The notes: a model not told the origin generated them from the letters alone. Shown: positions 8,676 through 17,479, counted from the first letter of the stretch. The stretch is DNA of 64,000 bases from Sporosarcina aquimarina (GCF_023715615.1 NZ_JAMBOM010000001.1:558001-622000), one strand, 5' to 3'. Translations and numbers: made by a program.

Positions 8676-10472
8676 ATGGAAGACAATCTATCGTTCTATT
8701 TAAATGTTGTAAGCGCTTATAGTCCCGTCGTAATTCCTCATACGAACCAATTTACTTTCATCAGCAAAAAGACGGGGATTCCTCAAGCATATCTATGGAC
8801 AGGTGCTGATGATGACGTACAATTACTTGGTCAGTTTAAGGAACGAGTCATGTCCGTCTATCATTCTTCTTCTGGGAAACAAACGATTGTAGGAATGGAT
8901 GATAAAGGGAATGAAAAGCAGCAGTTCTATTTAATGAAGGAAGACGGCAGTTTTGAAGCTCTTGTCTTTTCGCCAAATCATTTTCATATTTTCGGTGGCT
9001 GGAAATCCGATGGGTATAAGATTATGTACGCTAGTAATAGACGGAATATTGGTTACTTTGATATTTATGTATTGGATTTATCGACAAGGAAAGAAGAACT
9101 CGTCTTTCAATTTGATGGAAAATGCACACCTGTTTGTTGGTTGAAAGGGGAAGAAAATAAAATTGTCATTTCCATTCAAGAAACCAATATCTTTAAATCA
9201 TTGATGATTGTTGACTTAGAAACTAAGAGGATGACCAAAATTGGTTTTAATGAAAGCCAGGCAAGATATCAAGCGCTAGTCTTTTCGAGTGATGGCACTA
9301 CAGGATATGTGCTCTCTGATGTGAATGGAGATAAGTTAGCGCTATACCGTTTTCAAGTGAGTGATCCTAGTGAATTAGAGCGACTGTATATGGATCCACA
9401 GTGGGATCTCGAAGAAATTTCACTATCTCCTACAAATGAGAGCTTGATTATTAACGTGAACGCAGGCGGGGAATCGGTTCTGAAAAATTATGATTTACTT
9501 ACTGACAAGGTTACCGTCTTGGAAAACATTCCAGACGGAGTTATTGATTCGATTTCTTGGTTGGATAATCATCGATTACTCTTCGCGGTTAAGAGTCCGA
9601 TTCTGCCAGGAGATAGTTGGAGTTACGATTTTCTTGAGCAACAAGCTAAGCGTTTAACATATTTTGGACAGTGTAAAGAAATTGAGCATCTTTTAACGGA
9701 ACCGGAAGTGTGTAAGCTCAACTCCTTTGATGGTCTGGAAGTTCCATACTTTTACTTTTCGAGAGGACAGAAGCCTAAAGCCACGGTCGTTTATGTTCAC
9801 GGAGGTCCAGAAAGTCAGATACGGGCTGATTTTAATCCGGTCATACAATACTTAGTTTCCAAAAATTTTGCTGTAGTCGCACCAAATGTAAGGGGAAGTT
9901 CTGGATATGGTAGAAACTATATTCAATTGGATGACGGGCGTAAACGAATGGATGCTGTTGCAGATCTAGCAAGTTTAGTGGAAGATCTGGTTCAAACGAA
10001 ATCAATCGACAGCAGTCGAATTGGGATTATGGGACGTAGCTACGGTGGTTTCATGGTTCTTGCTGCGTTAACACACTACCCTGAAATCTGGGCAGCGGGA
10101 GTAGATATTGTAGGGATTTCTCACTTTAAAACATTCTTAGAGAATACGGGACCTTGGAGAAGAAAAATCAGGGAATATGAGTATGGAACACTGGGTGAAG
10201 ATGATGACTTTTTTGAAGAAATTGCTCCACTTAATCATTTGGATAAGATCCAAGCACCTTTACTTGTCTTTCATGGCAAGAATGATACAAGAGTCCCAGT
10301 TAGCGAAGCCGAGCAACTGACTAAGCAAATGTTAGAAATGGGAAAAGATGTAGAGCTAGTTGTTTTTGAAAATGAGGGACACCAGACGGAGAAAATAGAA
10401 AATCATATCTCCATGAATAGTCGTATTGTGGAGTTTTTTGAAGAGACGATGATAGCTGGTGTTGGTCTTTAA
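8676..10472 (+). CDS. S9-family serine peptidase (prolyl oligopeptidase / acylaminoacyl-peptidase type)
   Basis: A 598-residue cytoplasmic peptidase with no signal peptide. ATG 8676 follows AGAGGTG. Residues about 1-350 form a beta-propeller of TolB/WD40-like blades (for example YVLDLSTRKEELV, MIVDLETKRMT). Residues about 370-595 form the alpha/beta-hydrolase domain: HGGPES oxyanion segment, nucleophile Ser455 in GRSYGG, Asp537 in GKNDTRVP and His569 in NEGHQ. The catalytic triad is therefore complete. It is expected to cleave oligopeptides or N-acylated peptides. It is flanked by its own intergenic region and a terminator, so is probably monocistronic; a cre-like word lies inside its first codons. 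Confidence 0.92.
   Translation: MEDNLSFYLNVVSAYSPVVIPHTNQFTFISKKTGIPQAYLWTGADDDVQLLGQFKERVMSVYHSSSGKQTIVGMDDKGNEKQQFYLMKEDGSFEALVFSPNHFHIFGGWKSDGYKIMYASNRRNIGYFDIYVLDLSTRKEELVFQFDGKCTPVCWLKGEENKIVISIQETNIFKSLMIVDLETKRMTKIGFNESQARYQALVFSSDGTTGYVLSDVNGDKLALYRFQVSDPSELERLYMDPQWDLEEISLSPTNESLIINVNAGGESVLKNYDLLTDKVTVLENIPDGVIDSISWLDNHRLLFAVKSPILPGDSWSYDFLEQQAKRLTYFGQCKEIEHLLTEPEVCKLNSFDGLEVPYFYFSRGQKPKATVVYVHGGPESQIRADFNPVIQYLVSKNFAVVAPNVRGSSGYGRNYIQLDDGRKRMDAVADLASLVEDLVQTKSIDSSRIGIMGRSYGGFMVLAALTHYPEIWAAGVDIVGISHFKTFLENTGPWRRKIREYEYGTLGEDDDFFEEIAPLNHLDKIQAPLLVFHGKNDTRVPVSEAEQLTKQMLEMGKDVELVVFENEGHQTEKIENHISMNSRIVEFFEETMIAGVGL
8707..8721 (+). promoter_or_regulatory. Possible intragenic cre site in the S9 peptidase gene
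   Basis: TTGTAAGCGCTTATA matches the CcpA cre consensus WTGNAARCGNWWWCA except that the penultimate C is T. It lies at codons 11-16, where a cre could act as a roadblock. A chance match is possible. Confidence 0.3.
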
Positions 10473-10520
10473 CGTTTGAAATGCAATCTCACTTTAACAA
10501 TCAACTTTAATTGAAAGCGC

Positions 10521-10565
10521 CACGACCTCAAGAGAAATTCTTCTTGAGGTCGTGTTGCTTTTTAA
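10521..10565. terminator. Terminator between convergent genes
   Basis: A perfect 13-bp stem (CACGACCTCAAGA / TCTTGAGGTCGTG) is followed on the plus strand by TTGCTTTTTAA. It ends the S9 peptidase gene and may also stop minus-strand transcription, whose last gene ends at 10585. Confidence 0.8.
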
Positions 10566-10584
10566 TATTGTTCAAACTTGGTAC

Positions 10585-10977
10585 TTACATTTTAGTGTTA
10601 TTCAACTCATATTCCTTAAAAATCTCCCCAGCGATGCCCATAGCTTGAATGGCTTTCGGGAATCCTACATAACCTGTGCAATGGATGATGATTTCAATAA
10701 TTTCGTCTTGAGTCACTCCAATGTTTAAAGCGGCTTGGATGTGAACCCCAAGCTGGTCAAAAGCGCCTTGAGTAATAAGTGTTGTTAGTGTGATGTATTC
10801 ACGTTGTTCCATAGTGAGTGTATTACGCGCATACAAATCCCCGAAACCGGATGTTACAATCATATCCCAGAAATCAGGTGAAATCTTTTGGATATTTCGC
10901 ATACCTGTTTGTACCTCTTCAGAAAATAGTTCGTTCATTACGTGTATTCCTTTTTCATAGCGCTCATTGTGATCCAT
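10585..10977 (-). CDS. Carboxymuconolactone decarboxylase family protein
   Basis: A 130-residue all-helical CMD/AhpD-fold protein. The ATG at 10977 lies 8 nt after GGGGAGA and 1 nt beyond the TGA of the upstream ThDP-enzyme gene, so the two are tightly coupled. The core has TLTTLITQGAFDQLGVHIQAALNIGVTQ-type residues and a HCTGYVGFPKAI segment like PcaC-type decarboxylases. The AhpD CxxC pair is absent, so a peroxidase-reductase role is unlikely. Third gene of a minus-strand operon with the GGDEF-EAL and ThDP-enzyme genes, suggesting a shared small-molecule pathway. The substrate is unknown. Confidence 0.85.
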   Translation of the reverse strand: MDHNERYEKGIHVMNELFSEEVQTGMRNIQKISPDFWDMIVTSGFGDLYARNTLTMEQREYITLTTLITQGAFDQLGVHIQAALNIGVTQDEIIEIIIHCTGYVGFPKAIQAMGIAGEIFKEYELNNTKM

Positions 10978-10978
10978 A

Positions 10979-12613
10979 TCATTGTCTCCCCATTGTTGGT
11001 GGTATTTCGTGTTCATCGACTAATGCTTCGATGACGAAAGGTTTTTTTGTTTCTTGAATACGTGAGAGTGCTTTTTGAATTGAATTGGAAATTTCTACTG
11101 GAGTCTGGCAAGTAATCGCCTCTAGCCCCATTGATTCTGCAAATTTAGTTGCGTCAAGAGGGGTTTCATAAATGCCACCTATGGATGTCCCAATCATTTT
11201 CCTCATGCCTTTTTCAACCATATCCAATCTACCGTTATTGACGACGATGAATAGTACTGGGACATCGTAGTTATATGCAGTAGATAATTCCGTCCCATGC
11301 ATGAACAGACACCCGTCTCCAACCAAGCAGACAATCAGTTTTTCGGGAGCTGCAAGTTTTGCACCAATAGCATAGCCGATACCATTACCCATTGCACCAA
11401 AGATGTCATCAAAGAAAAACGTGCCAGGTTTGTAGATATCAAAGTGCTGGATGCCATAGAACGAATGACTGCCATCATCCCCGAAAACAATTGCCTCCTC
11501 TGGTAGTGTATTCCGCATCGCTTTCAATACTTGGACAGCCGACATGCGCTTTCCAGGAGTATTTTCTTCTAGTGGTTTCTTCTCAATTTTCGATAGAAAT
11601 TCGTCGTGATTTGTTTTCGGAATGTCTTTCAAGATTGCTACTAAATTCGATTTGATATCCCCGAGTATCGGCGTGGCGGGTACTGGAATTGATTTGCCAA
11701 TGAATGTTGGGTTATAGTCGAAGTGAAGAATGTGCTCTGGATACATTACTTCTGATAGTCCAGCTATTGACATGTCGCTGAGTTGTGAACCGATAACGAT
11801 AAGCAAATCGACTCCTTCGCTGAGATAAGCCGATGCTTCAGGCGTTCCTCCTAATCCGAAAGCGCCTAGAGAAAGAGAGTGATTGGAAGGGAACGTTCCT
11901 TTTCCACCTGGCGTTGTAATCACAGGAATCTCCCAATGCTCTGCGAGATGCTGGACTTCCTCATAAGATTTGCTGGAATGGACGCCTTTCCCAAGGAAAA
12001 GGAGAGGTCGTCTCGCATTACTTAGTTGTTCTGCTACCTCACTTATCTTCGGCGAAATCAGCTCGTAGGAAGTAGGGAAATCAAGTAAAAACGGTTCGAT
12101 TTCTTCAAGTAAAATATCAAACGGGATAGATAAATGCACAGGCCCCTTCACACCGGAGACTGCTTTTTCAAGTGCATGCTGTAAGAAAGGCTTCAACATA
12201 TCCCCGCGTTCCACCCGGGCACTAAATTTTGTCACTGATTCAAACATATCTGTCAGATCGGTTCCGAAAATACTTGAGTCTTGTCCCATCGCTTTCCCCG
12301 TATCTTTCATCGAAGGGTGTCCGGTTATGAGTAAAAGTGGGACATTAGATGCTTTTGCTTGTCCAGCAGCGGAAAGTAAATTGGTGCCGCCGGGGCCAGA
12401 TGTCCCAATCGCAACACCAATCGTTTCATTCATTAACGAATATCCTGTCGCTTCATATCCTGCTGCGCCTTCGTGTTTACTAAGTACGAATTCCATTTCA
12501 TAACTTATGAGTTCAAAAAGAATAGGGGAAACAGCCTTCCCTGGAATGCCGAAAACATGATGGATCCCCCAATGTTTAAAATTTTCAACTAAGACAGATG
12601 CAACTTTTTTCAT
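10979..12613 (-). CDS. Thiamine-diphosphate-dependent enzyme, acetolactate-synthase-like
   Basis: A 544-residue ThDP enzyme. ATG 12613 follows GGGAGAGA. The N-terminal Pyr domain has the catalytic Glu in KHEGAAGYEATGY and TSGPGGTNLL. The middle domain has LGKGVHSS and GSQLSD. The C-terminal PP domain has the ThDP/Mg motif GDGCLFMHG followed by VNNGRLDM. The fold is that of acetolactate synthase, benzoylformate decarboxylase and related lyases. It is clearly distinct from the biosynthetic IlvB encoded at 38.8 kb, has no small-subunit partner beside it, and is paired with a CMD-family protein. A catabolic decarboxylase or carboligase role is more likely than branched-chain synthesis, but the substrate is unresolved. 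Confidence 0.85.
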   Translation of the reverse strand: MKKVASVLVENFKHWGIHHVFGIPGKAVSPILFELISYEMEFVLSKHEGAAGYEATGYSLMNETIGVAIGTSGPGGTNLLSAAGQAKASNVPLLLITGHPSMKDTGKAMGQDSSIFGTDLTDMFESVTKFSARVERGDMLKPFLQHALEKAVSGVKGPVHLSIPFDILLEEIEPFLLDFPTSYELISPKISEVAEQLSNARRPLLFLGKGVHSSKSYEEVQHLAEHWEIPVITTPGGKGTFPSNHSLSLGAFGLGGTPEASAYLSEGVDLLIVIGSQLSDMSIAGLSEVMYPEHILHFDYNPTFIGKSIPVPATPILGDIKSNLVAILKDIPKTNHDEFLSKIEKKPLEENTPGKRMSAVQVLKAMRNTLPEEAIVFGDDGSHSFYGIQHFDIYKPGTFFFDDIFGAMGNGIGYAIGAKLAAPEKLIVCLVGDGCLFMHGTELSTAYNYDVPVLFIVVNNGRLDMVEKGMRKMIGTSIGGIYETPLDATKFAESMGLEAITCQTPVEISNSIQKALSRIQETKKPFVIEALVDEHEIPPTMGRQ

Positions 12614-12636
12614 ACTGAACTCTCTCCCTATCCTAA

Positions 12637-14853
12637 TTAGTGTAACAAGTAGACATGCTCAATTTCAGAAACAGACATGGGTTTGCTGTAGAAATAGCCT
12701 TGTATGATATCGCAGTTATGTTGTTTTAGAAAGTCCAACTGTTCTTGTGTCTCCACTCCTTCTGCAATCACTTCCATTTTTAGGTTGTGAGCAAGTGTAA
12801 TGATAGCAATTACGATGATGGCATCATTAACATCATTCATCAATTCGTTGACGAATGACTTGTCAATCTTGATGTAGTCAATTGGAAAGTTTTTTAAATA
12901 GTTTAGTGAACTATATCCTGTACCGAAATCGTCAATACTGATGCCAATGCCAAGTTTTTTCAGCTCTTTTAGAACGTAAATGGAATATTCGTATTCCATC
13001 GCCATATTCTCTGTGATCTCTACAACGAGATATTTAGGATTAATGGCTGTACGTTCCAGTACTTCCTGTACATATGAAATAAGATTTCGAGTTAAAAATT
13101 GCTGAGTTGACAAGTTTACGGAGATTTTGACAGGTGTCATGCCTGCATCTTGCCACTTTTTGTTTTGTAAACAGGCTTCGTTGATGACCCACTCGCCAAT
13201 TTGGGTGATGAGGCCATTTTCTTCGGCTAGTCTAATAAAACGTCCAGGTTCAAGCATTCCTAGACGTGGATGTTGCCAGCGAATCAACGCTTCAAATCCT
13301 ATCAAATCGCCAGTGATGTTATGAATTTGTGGTTGATAATGCAACACAAACTCATCATTTTCGAGCGCATTACGTAATTCGATTTCAAGAACAGACTCCG
13401 CAATCATTTGATCCGATAAGTCGCTCGTATGGATGACGAATTGATTTTTACCTTGAGCTTTTGCCTGATACATGGCGTTATCCGCATATACCAAAAACTT
13501 TTCCATTGATAGGGGATAGTCAGGATAAATTGCGACCCCGATACTGACCGTCGTGTGTAATTCTTTATTGTTCACGAGAAAATGTTCACTGAAGAGATTA
13601 AGAATCTCTTCTGCTTTTTGTATCACATAACTCGGATTGTTAAAGTTAGTTAGAAGAAAAATGAATTCATCTCCACCCATTCGTGCAAGTGTATCGTTTT
13701 CTCCAAGAGCACTCGACAAACGTTCACTAACCTTGTGCAGTAGCTCATCTCCGTATGAATGACCGAAGTTGTCGTTAATGATTTTAAAGCGGTCCAAATC
13801 GATGAACAGGAGAGCAAGTTGGCGGTTTTGACCTGAATTGATTTCATCGATAGCGGATTCCATTTCATTTTGAATATATCTCCTGTTCGGAAGGAGGGTT
13901 AAATCATCGTGGTAAGCCAAGTAATTATACCTTTCTTGCATGTTATATTGATTTGATATATCTCTGAACTGGCCGAAAGCCCCGACCATTTTGTCTTCTT
14001 CAAAAATGGGTTGCGCATCAAATAAGCAGACTACTTGTATCCCGTTTTCATCTTCAAATTTGATCTCTTCATTGTTAAAGCTTTTTCCTTCATGTAAAAC
14101 CTTCCTAAAATACTCACCTGTTATCGGCGAATCACAAATATTCCTACCGATGACAGATTCTCTACTGTTATTAGATATTTTTTCGGCGAACTCATTGAAT
14201 TCAGTTGTAATCCCGTTTGCATCAGTAATGACAATTCCATTCCTTGTTTTCTTTAGCATAATCTGGTTTAAGATGTTAAGCTTACGATTTTGCCTACGAA
14301 GAAGTAGTTCACGTTCAATCGAATCTACCACTTGACCAAGCATTGAAAGAAAGAGCGGATTTTGAAATTCAATGGGCATCATAATTGAAATACTACCCAA
14401 TAAATTATTTTCTTCTTTATTGAGAAAAGCTGTCCCATAACACGCGATTCCATAGAGAGGTGAATGATAGTGTTGCTTTCCAATGATGCTGATAGGATGC
14501 ATTTGTTGCAAGGATAGACTTACCACGTTTGTGCCTGTATCTTCCAGTGTGAATTGTGCGCCAAGCTTAATCCCGAATTGGTCACTCATCGCCTTGATAG
14601 CTTCATCGCCTTCAGACGAAAGGAGGTAGCCATTTTCATCTGAAACGACGACAAGAATGGGAGTTCCTTTTAAGGAATTCAGCAATTTGTTTGAAAAGAA
14701 CCTGACGACAGATAAGATTTCACTATACGCCATTCGCTTCTCTTCAAACTCTGACTTACTTAAGAACTGTTTTGGGGCGGACATTTTAGTTGAGTTCATA
14801 CCTGCCTCTTCACACATTTTGTTGGCTGCTATAATGTAGTCGGGGTCTGACAT
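12637..14853 (-). CDS. AcoR-type GAF + PAS + GGDEF + EAL cyclic-di-GMP protein
   Basis: A 738-residue soluble c-di-GMP signalling protein. The second ATG (14853) is chosen because the first ATG overlaps the AGGAGGAG ribosome site. Residues about 5-200 resemble the sensor domain of AcoR-type sigma-54 activators: DTGTN-hydrophobic, then IxGKQHYxxPLYGIACYGTAF and LLGSISIM. A PAS domain (about 205-310) follows, then GGDEF (about 320-480) with intact GGDEF in ARMGGDEF but GEND where the inhibitory RxxD I-site would be, and EAL (about 500-735) with EALIRWQ, VEITE, DDFGTGYSSL, KIDKSF, AEGVET and IQGYFYSKP all present. Both synthesis and hydrolysis are therefore possible. It is the first gene of an operon, 23 bp before the ThDP enzyme. 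Confidence 0.92.
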   Translation of the reverse strand: MSDPDYIIAANKMCEEAGMNSTKMSAPKQFLSKSEFEEKRMAYSEILSVVRFFSNKLLNSLKGTPILVVVSDENGYLLSSEGDEAIKAMSDQFGIKLGAQFTLEDTGTNVVSLSLQQMHPISIIGKQHYHSPLYGIACYGTAFLNKEENNLLGSISIMMPIEFQNPLFLSMLGQVVDSIERELLLRRQNRKLNILNQIMLKKTRNGIVITDANGITTEFNEFAEKISNNSRESVIGRNICDSPITGEYFRKVLHEGKSFNNEEIKFEDENGIQVVCLFDAQPIFEEDKMVGAFGQFRDISNQYNMQERYNYLAYHDDLTLLPNRRYIQNEMESAIDEINSGQNRQLALLFIDLDRFKIINDNFGHSYGDELLHKVSERLSSALGENDTLARMGGDEFIFLLTNFNNPSYVIQKAEEILNLFSEHFLVNNKELHTTVSIGVAIYPDYPLSMEKFLVYADNAMYQAKAQGKNQFVIHTSDLSDQMIAESVLEIELRNALENDEFVLHYQPQIHNITGDLIGFEALIRWQHPRLGMLEPGRFIRLAEENGLITQIGEWVINEACLQNKKWQDAGMTPVKISVNLSTQQFLTRNLISYVQEVLERTAINPKYLVVEITENMAMEYEYSIYVLKELKKLGIGISIDDFGTGYSSLNYLKNFPIDYIKIDKSFVNELMNDVNDAIIVIAIITLAHNLKMEVIAEGVETQEQLDFLKQHNCDIIQGYFYSKPMSVSEIEHVYLLH

Positions 14854-14887
14854 CCGTAACATCTCCTCCTAACCTTCTTAGAGATAA

Positions 14888-14928
14888 ATTGTATCATTAT
14901 AGTAATTGCGTACTAATTCTAGTGTCAA
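14888..14928 (-). promoter_or_regulatory. Promoter region for the GGDEF-EAL operon
   Basis: On the minus strand there is TTGACA (14923-14928), a perfect TATAAT (14896-14901, spacing 21, too long) and TACAAT (14888-14893). A TTAGTA box gives 17-bp spacing to TACAAT. At least one -10 is probably used, but the exact pair is uncertain. Confidence 0.45.
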
Positions 14929-15350
14929 AAAATCAATTTAAACAGTTTGTTATTAAGCATTTTAACACGTACATTCCGAATAGCATAGGTGTTTAGTACT
15001 TAATCCGATATTTCATGGAATTATAAGTATTGATAGTATATTCAATAATTTTAAGCGCAATTAGTATTATCCGTCTCGTATTTCTAAGTGTGGGTAAAAT
15101 GAACTGATTCTGAAGGGAAATAGTGAAAAGATTTCTGGTTTTGAAGATGTAATATTCCGTTAAAAAAATAGATACAGAGAATAGTCCTTACAGAATTACT
15201 TCACTCAAAGTCGAATCATCATTTAACTCTAGGAAACCAAGATTGTAAAACAAGCGGATAATCCGAGATTCGATCTAAAAGTACATCGGTTTATGGTATA
15301 GTCAACCTATTACACAAATTCAAAAAGAAGTAATGAGAGGAGTGAAATCG
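14929..15350. other. Divergent intergenic region
   Basis: No coding sequence supported. It must carry the promoter for the plus-strand M20 hydrolase gene; a weak TTCGAT-17-TATGGT pair ends near 15299. No riboswitch-like or repeat structure was seen. Confidence 0.35.
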
Positions 15351-16649
15351 ATGATTGCATCAGAAACCTTATTGACAAAATTAACTGCCGGATATGATCA
15401 GTCCCTATCACGTGGAGGCGTTGATGGCAGGAGAGTTGCAGAACGATTGAGTACGTTATCGATGATTGGTGCATCGTTAGAAGGTGGAGTGACCCGACCT
15501 GGATACTCTACTGAAGAAAAGCAGGCGAAGCAGGTTGTGAAGTCTTGGATGGAACAAGCGGGTTTGAAGGTAATTGAAGATGGAGCGGGAAATGTCATTG
15601 GTCGAATGGAAGGAACCGAAAAGGGATCGACGATTATGTCAGGTTCGCATGTGGATAGTGTCCCGAATGGCGGAAACTTTGACGGGCCTCTTGGAGTAAT
15701 TGCTGCTTTAGAAGTAGTTGAAGCGTGGAAAGAAACCGGATATCTACCTCGAAAACCATTTGAAGTTGTTATTTTCTCTGACGAAGAAGGCACAAGATTT
15801 GGTGCCGGTCTAACTGGAAGTCATGCAATGACTGGGCAACTGACTGAACAAGAGACGAACTTGAAAATAGACAAAGATGGCAAGTCATTTGAAACCGTCA
15901 TCGAAGAGTATGGTAGTTCACTTTCATCTGTATGGCGTGCAAAGCGAGAAATGAGCGAAATTGAATTATTTGTAGAATTACATATAGAGCAAGGTAAGAT
16001 TTTGGAAAAAAATGATCGATCTGTCGGAGTTGTTAAAGGAATTGCTGGACCAGTATGGATGAACGTGACGTTCGAAGGAGAAGCAGGACACGCAGGTAAC
16101 ACACCAATGAATGATCGAAGGGATTCAATGGTAGCAGCGAGTCACTTCATTCATAGTGTTTCATCATTACCTCGTCAATTTAGTGAAACAGCTGTAGCAA
16201 CAATTGGTAAACTGAATGTCTATCCAAATGGTATCAATGTAATTCCTCAGAAAGTCGAGCTGACTGTAGATATACGTGATATCCACGAAGACAAACGTGA
16301 CGCTTTAGTAAAAGCTATTATTGTGGCAGCTGAACAATCAGGAGCAGCACACAATGTTGACGTTATTTGCCAAAAGACATTAGCTGTTCAACCACTGTTG
16401 ATAAACGATGAATTACTATCGGATATGAAAGAATCCATCACTAAATTCGGAATCGAACCGATGGAGCTAATCAGTGGTGCAGGCCATGACGCCATGGTGA
16501 TAGGAAGAGAAATTCCCGCGGCCATGCTGTTTGTTCGAAGTAAAAAAGGAATCAGCCATAATCCGGAAGAATGGACGGACTTGAGTGATTGTGTAATTGG
16601 TGTGCAAGTATTGAAAGATTTCATCGAACAGCAGATGGGACGGCCATGA
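15351..16649 (+). CDS. M20-family Zn-dependent amidase/carbamoylase (allantoate amidohydrolase / N-carbamoyl-L-amino acid hydrolase type)
   Basis: A 432-residue cytoplasmic metallohydrolase. ATG 15351 is 8 nt after GAGAGGAG. Family motifs: SGSHVDSVPNGGNFDGPLGV (metal His/Asp), FSDEEGTRFGAGLTGS (metal Glu pair), ELHIEQGKILE (metal His), GEAGHAGNTPMNDRRD in the lid domain, and GAGHDAM near the C-terminus. These place it among allantoate amidohydrolases, ureidoglycolases and N-carbamoyl-L-amino acid hydrolases, which split carbamoyl-type amides. Which substrate it uses cannot be told; there are no other purine or hydantoin genes nearby. Confidence 0.88.
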   Translation: MIASETLLTKLTAGYDQSLSRGGVDGRRVAERLSTLSMIGASLEGGVTRPGYSTEEKQAKQVVKSWMEQAGLKVIEDGAGNVIGRMEGTEKGSTIMSGSHVDSVPNGGNFDGPLGVIAALEVVEAWKETGYLPRKPFEVVIFSDEEGTRFGAGLTGSHAMTGQLTEQETNLKIDKDGKSFETVIEEYGSSLSSVWRAKREMSEIELFVELHIEQGKILEKNDRSVGVVKGIAGPVWMNVTFEGEAGHAGNTPMNDRRDSMVAASHFIHSVSSLPRQFSETAVATIGKLNVYPNGINVIPQKVELTVDIRDIHEDKRDALVKAIIVAAEQSGAAHNVDVICQKTLAVQPLLINDELLSDMKESITKFGIEPMELISGAGHDAMVIGREIPAAMLFVRSKKGISHNPEEWTDLSDCVIGVQVLKDFIEQQMGRP

Positions 16650-16677
16650 ATGTATGGAAAAAATATAAGAGAGTGAA

Positions 16678-16911
16678 GTGACTAGGTTGGAAAATGTAGC
16701 AATGTTCGGTGCCATCAATTGGTTGAATATCGTATCGGCTGTGTTCGTGATAGGCTGTTTGTACTTCACACTATCTTTCTTCCAACATCTCAAAATGGAG
16801 GATCAGCGGCTCGCACAGCAATCGAAAATTGCGGCTGTCGTTTGCCTTGCAATCGCCTTATTCATTCCAGCATTCTATGGTGTCTACGTGTATTCGAAAA
16901 TGAATATGTGA
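16678..16911 (+). CDS. Small two-helix membrane protein
   Basis: About 77 residues with two hydrophobic segments (about residues 15-33 and 51-70) separated by a polar, charged loop (HLKMEDQRLAQQSK). The start is uncertain: GTG 16678 behind AAGAGAG, or TTG 16687. I recognise no family. It follows the M20 hydrolase gene by 28 bp and precedes the PepSY gene, suggesting co-transcription. Confidence 0.6.
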   Translation: MTRLENVAMFGAINWLNIVSAVFVIGCLYFTLSFFQHLKMEDQRLAQQSKIAAVVCLAIALFIPAFYGVYVYSKMNM

Positions 16912-16981
16912 TCTCAAATTCCTCACACATTGCCCAACTATGAATACACTGTCATAGAGAACGGGAACTGGAGGAGATGGA

Positions 16982-17239
16982 TTGACAAATCAGAATTGGA
17001 TGACCCCAAACCCACATTGGGAAAACCATTGGCAAAATCCTCGATATCGTGTGATTTCTATAGAGGAGGCAATGATGATCGCCTTGCAACAAGTACCCGG
17101 GCAGGTAGTGAAAGCGGAATTAGAATACGATCACGGTTCCGTCATCTATGAAATCGAAATCCGTACACGCGATGGTCAGAAGTATGAAGTGAAAGTGGAT
17201 GCGAGTAGTGGGAAGGTATTAAATGTGAAGCTTGATTAG
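16982..17239 (+). CDS. Single PepSY-domain protein
   Basis: An 85-residue protein. The TTG start at 16982 follows GGAGGAG. After an Asn/Trp/Pro-rich N-terminus, residues about 25-85 form a PepSY domain: ISIEEAMMIALQQVPGQVV, then YEIEIRTRDGQKYEVKVDASSGKVL. No signal peptide or membrane segment is visible, which is unusual because most PepSY proteins are exported or membrane bound. A terminator follows directly. A PepSY-TM protein is encoded convergently 240 bp away. Confidence 0.75.
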   Translation: MTNQNWMTPNPHWENHWQNPRYRVISIEEAMMIALQQVPGQVVKAELEYDHGSVIYEIEIRTRDGQKYEVKVDASSGKVLNVKLD

Positions 17240-17243
17240 TAGG

Positions 17244-17280
17244 TATAGCTACTGTGTTAGCGCGCAGTAGCTATATTTAT
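17244..17280 (+). terminator. Terminator after the PepSY gene
   Basis: Perfect 11-bp stem TATAGCTACTG / CAGTAGCTATA with a 10-nt loop, then TTTAT. It begins 5 bp after the stop codon. Confidence 0.7.
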
Positions 17281-17309
17281 GTCATGATTTATATAGAGAG
17301 CAGAAGAGC

Positions 17310-17408
17310 ATGGATTCGCAAAGTTTAGCTGAAATACAAAGAAAATGTCCACAGGCCATTATGGATTTGTTTGAAAGTACGAGCTTTGTAATGCAAGTAA
17401 CGGAGTAA
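17310..17408 (+). CDS. Possible 32-residue small protein
   Basis: ATG 17310 opens a 32-codon frame beginning MDSQSLAEIQRKC and ending in TAA. The upstream ribosome site (AGAAGAG) is weak. The sequence looks protein-like and the frame ends just before a strong bidirectional terminator. It could be a real small protein, a gene remnant or chance. Confidence 0.25.
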   Translation: MDSQSLAEIQRKCPQAIMDLFESTSFVMQVTE

Positions 17409-17417
17409 TGTAGGTAC

Positions 17418-17466
17418 AAAAAGAGGAAACCGACTCCAAGTGGAGAGGCTTCCTCTTTTTTATTTT
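17418..17466. terminator. Bidirectional terminator between convergent genes
   Basis: Stem AAAAGAGGAA...GACTCC / GGAGAGG...TTCCTCTTTT with T-runs on both strands. It stops transcription from the left and ends the minus-strand PepSY-TM gene at 17480. Confidence 0.8.
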
Positions 17467-17479
17467 AATCCTAATGTGA

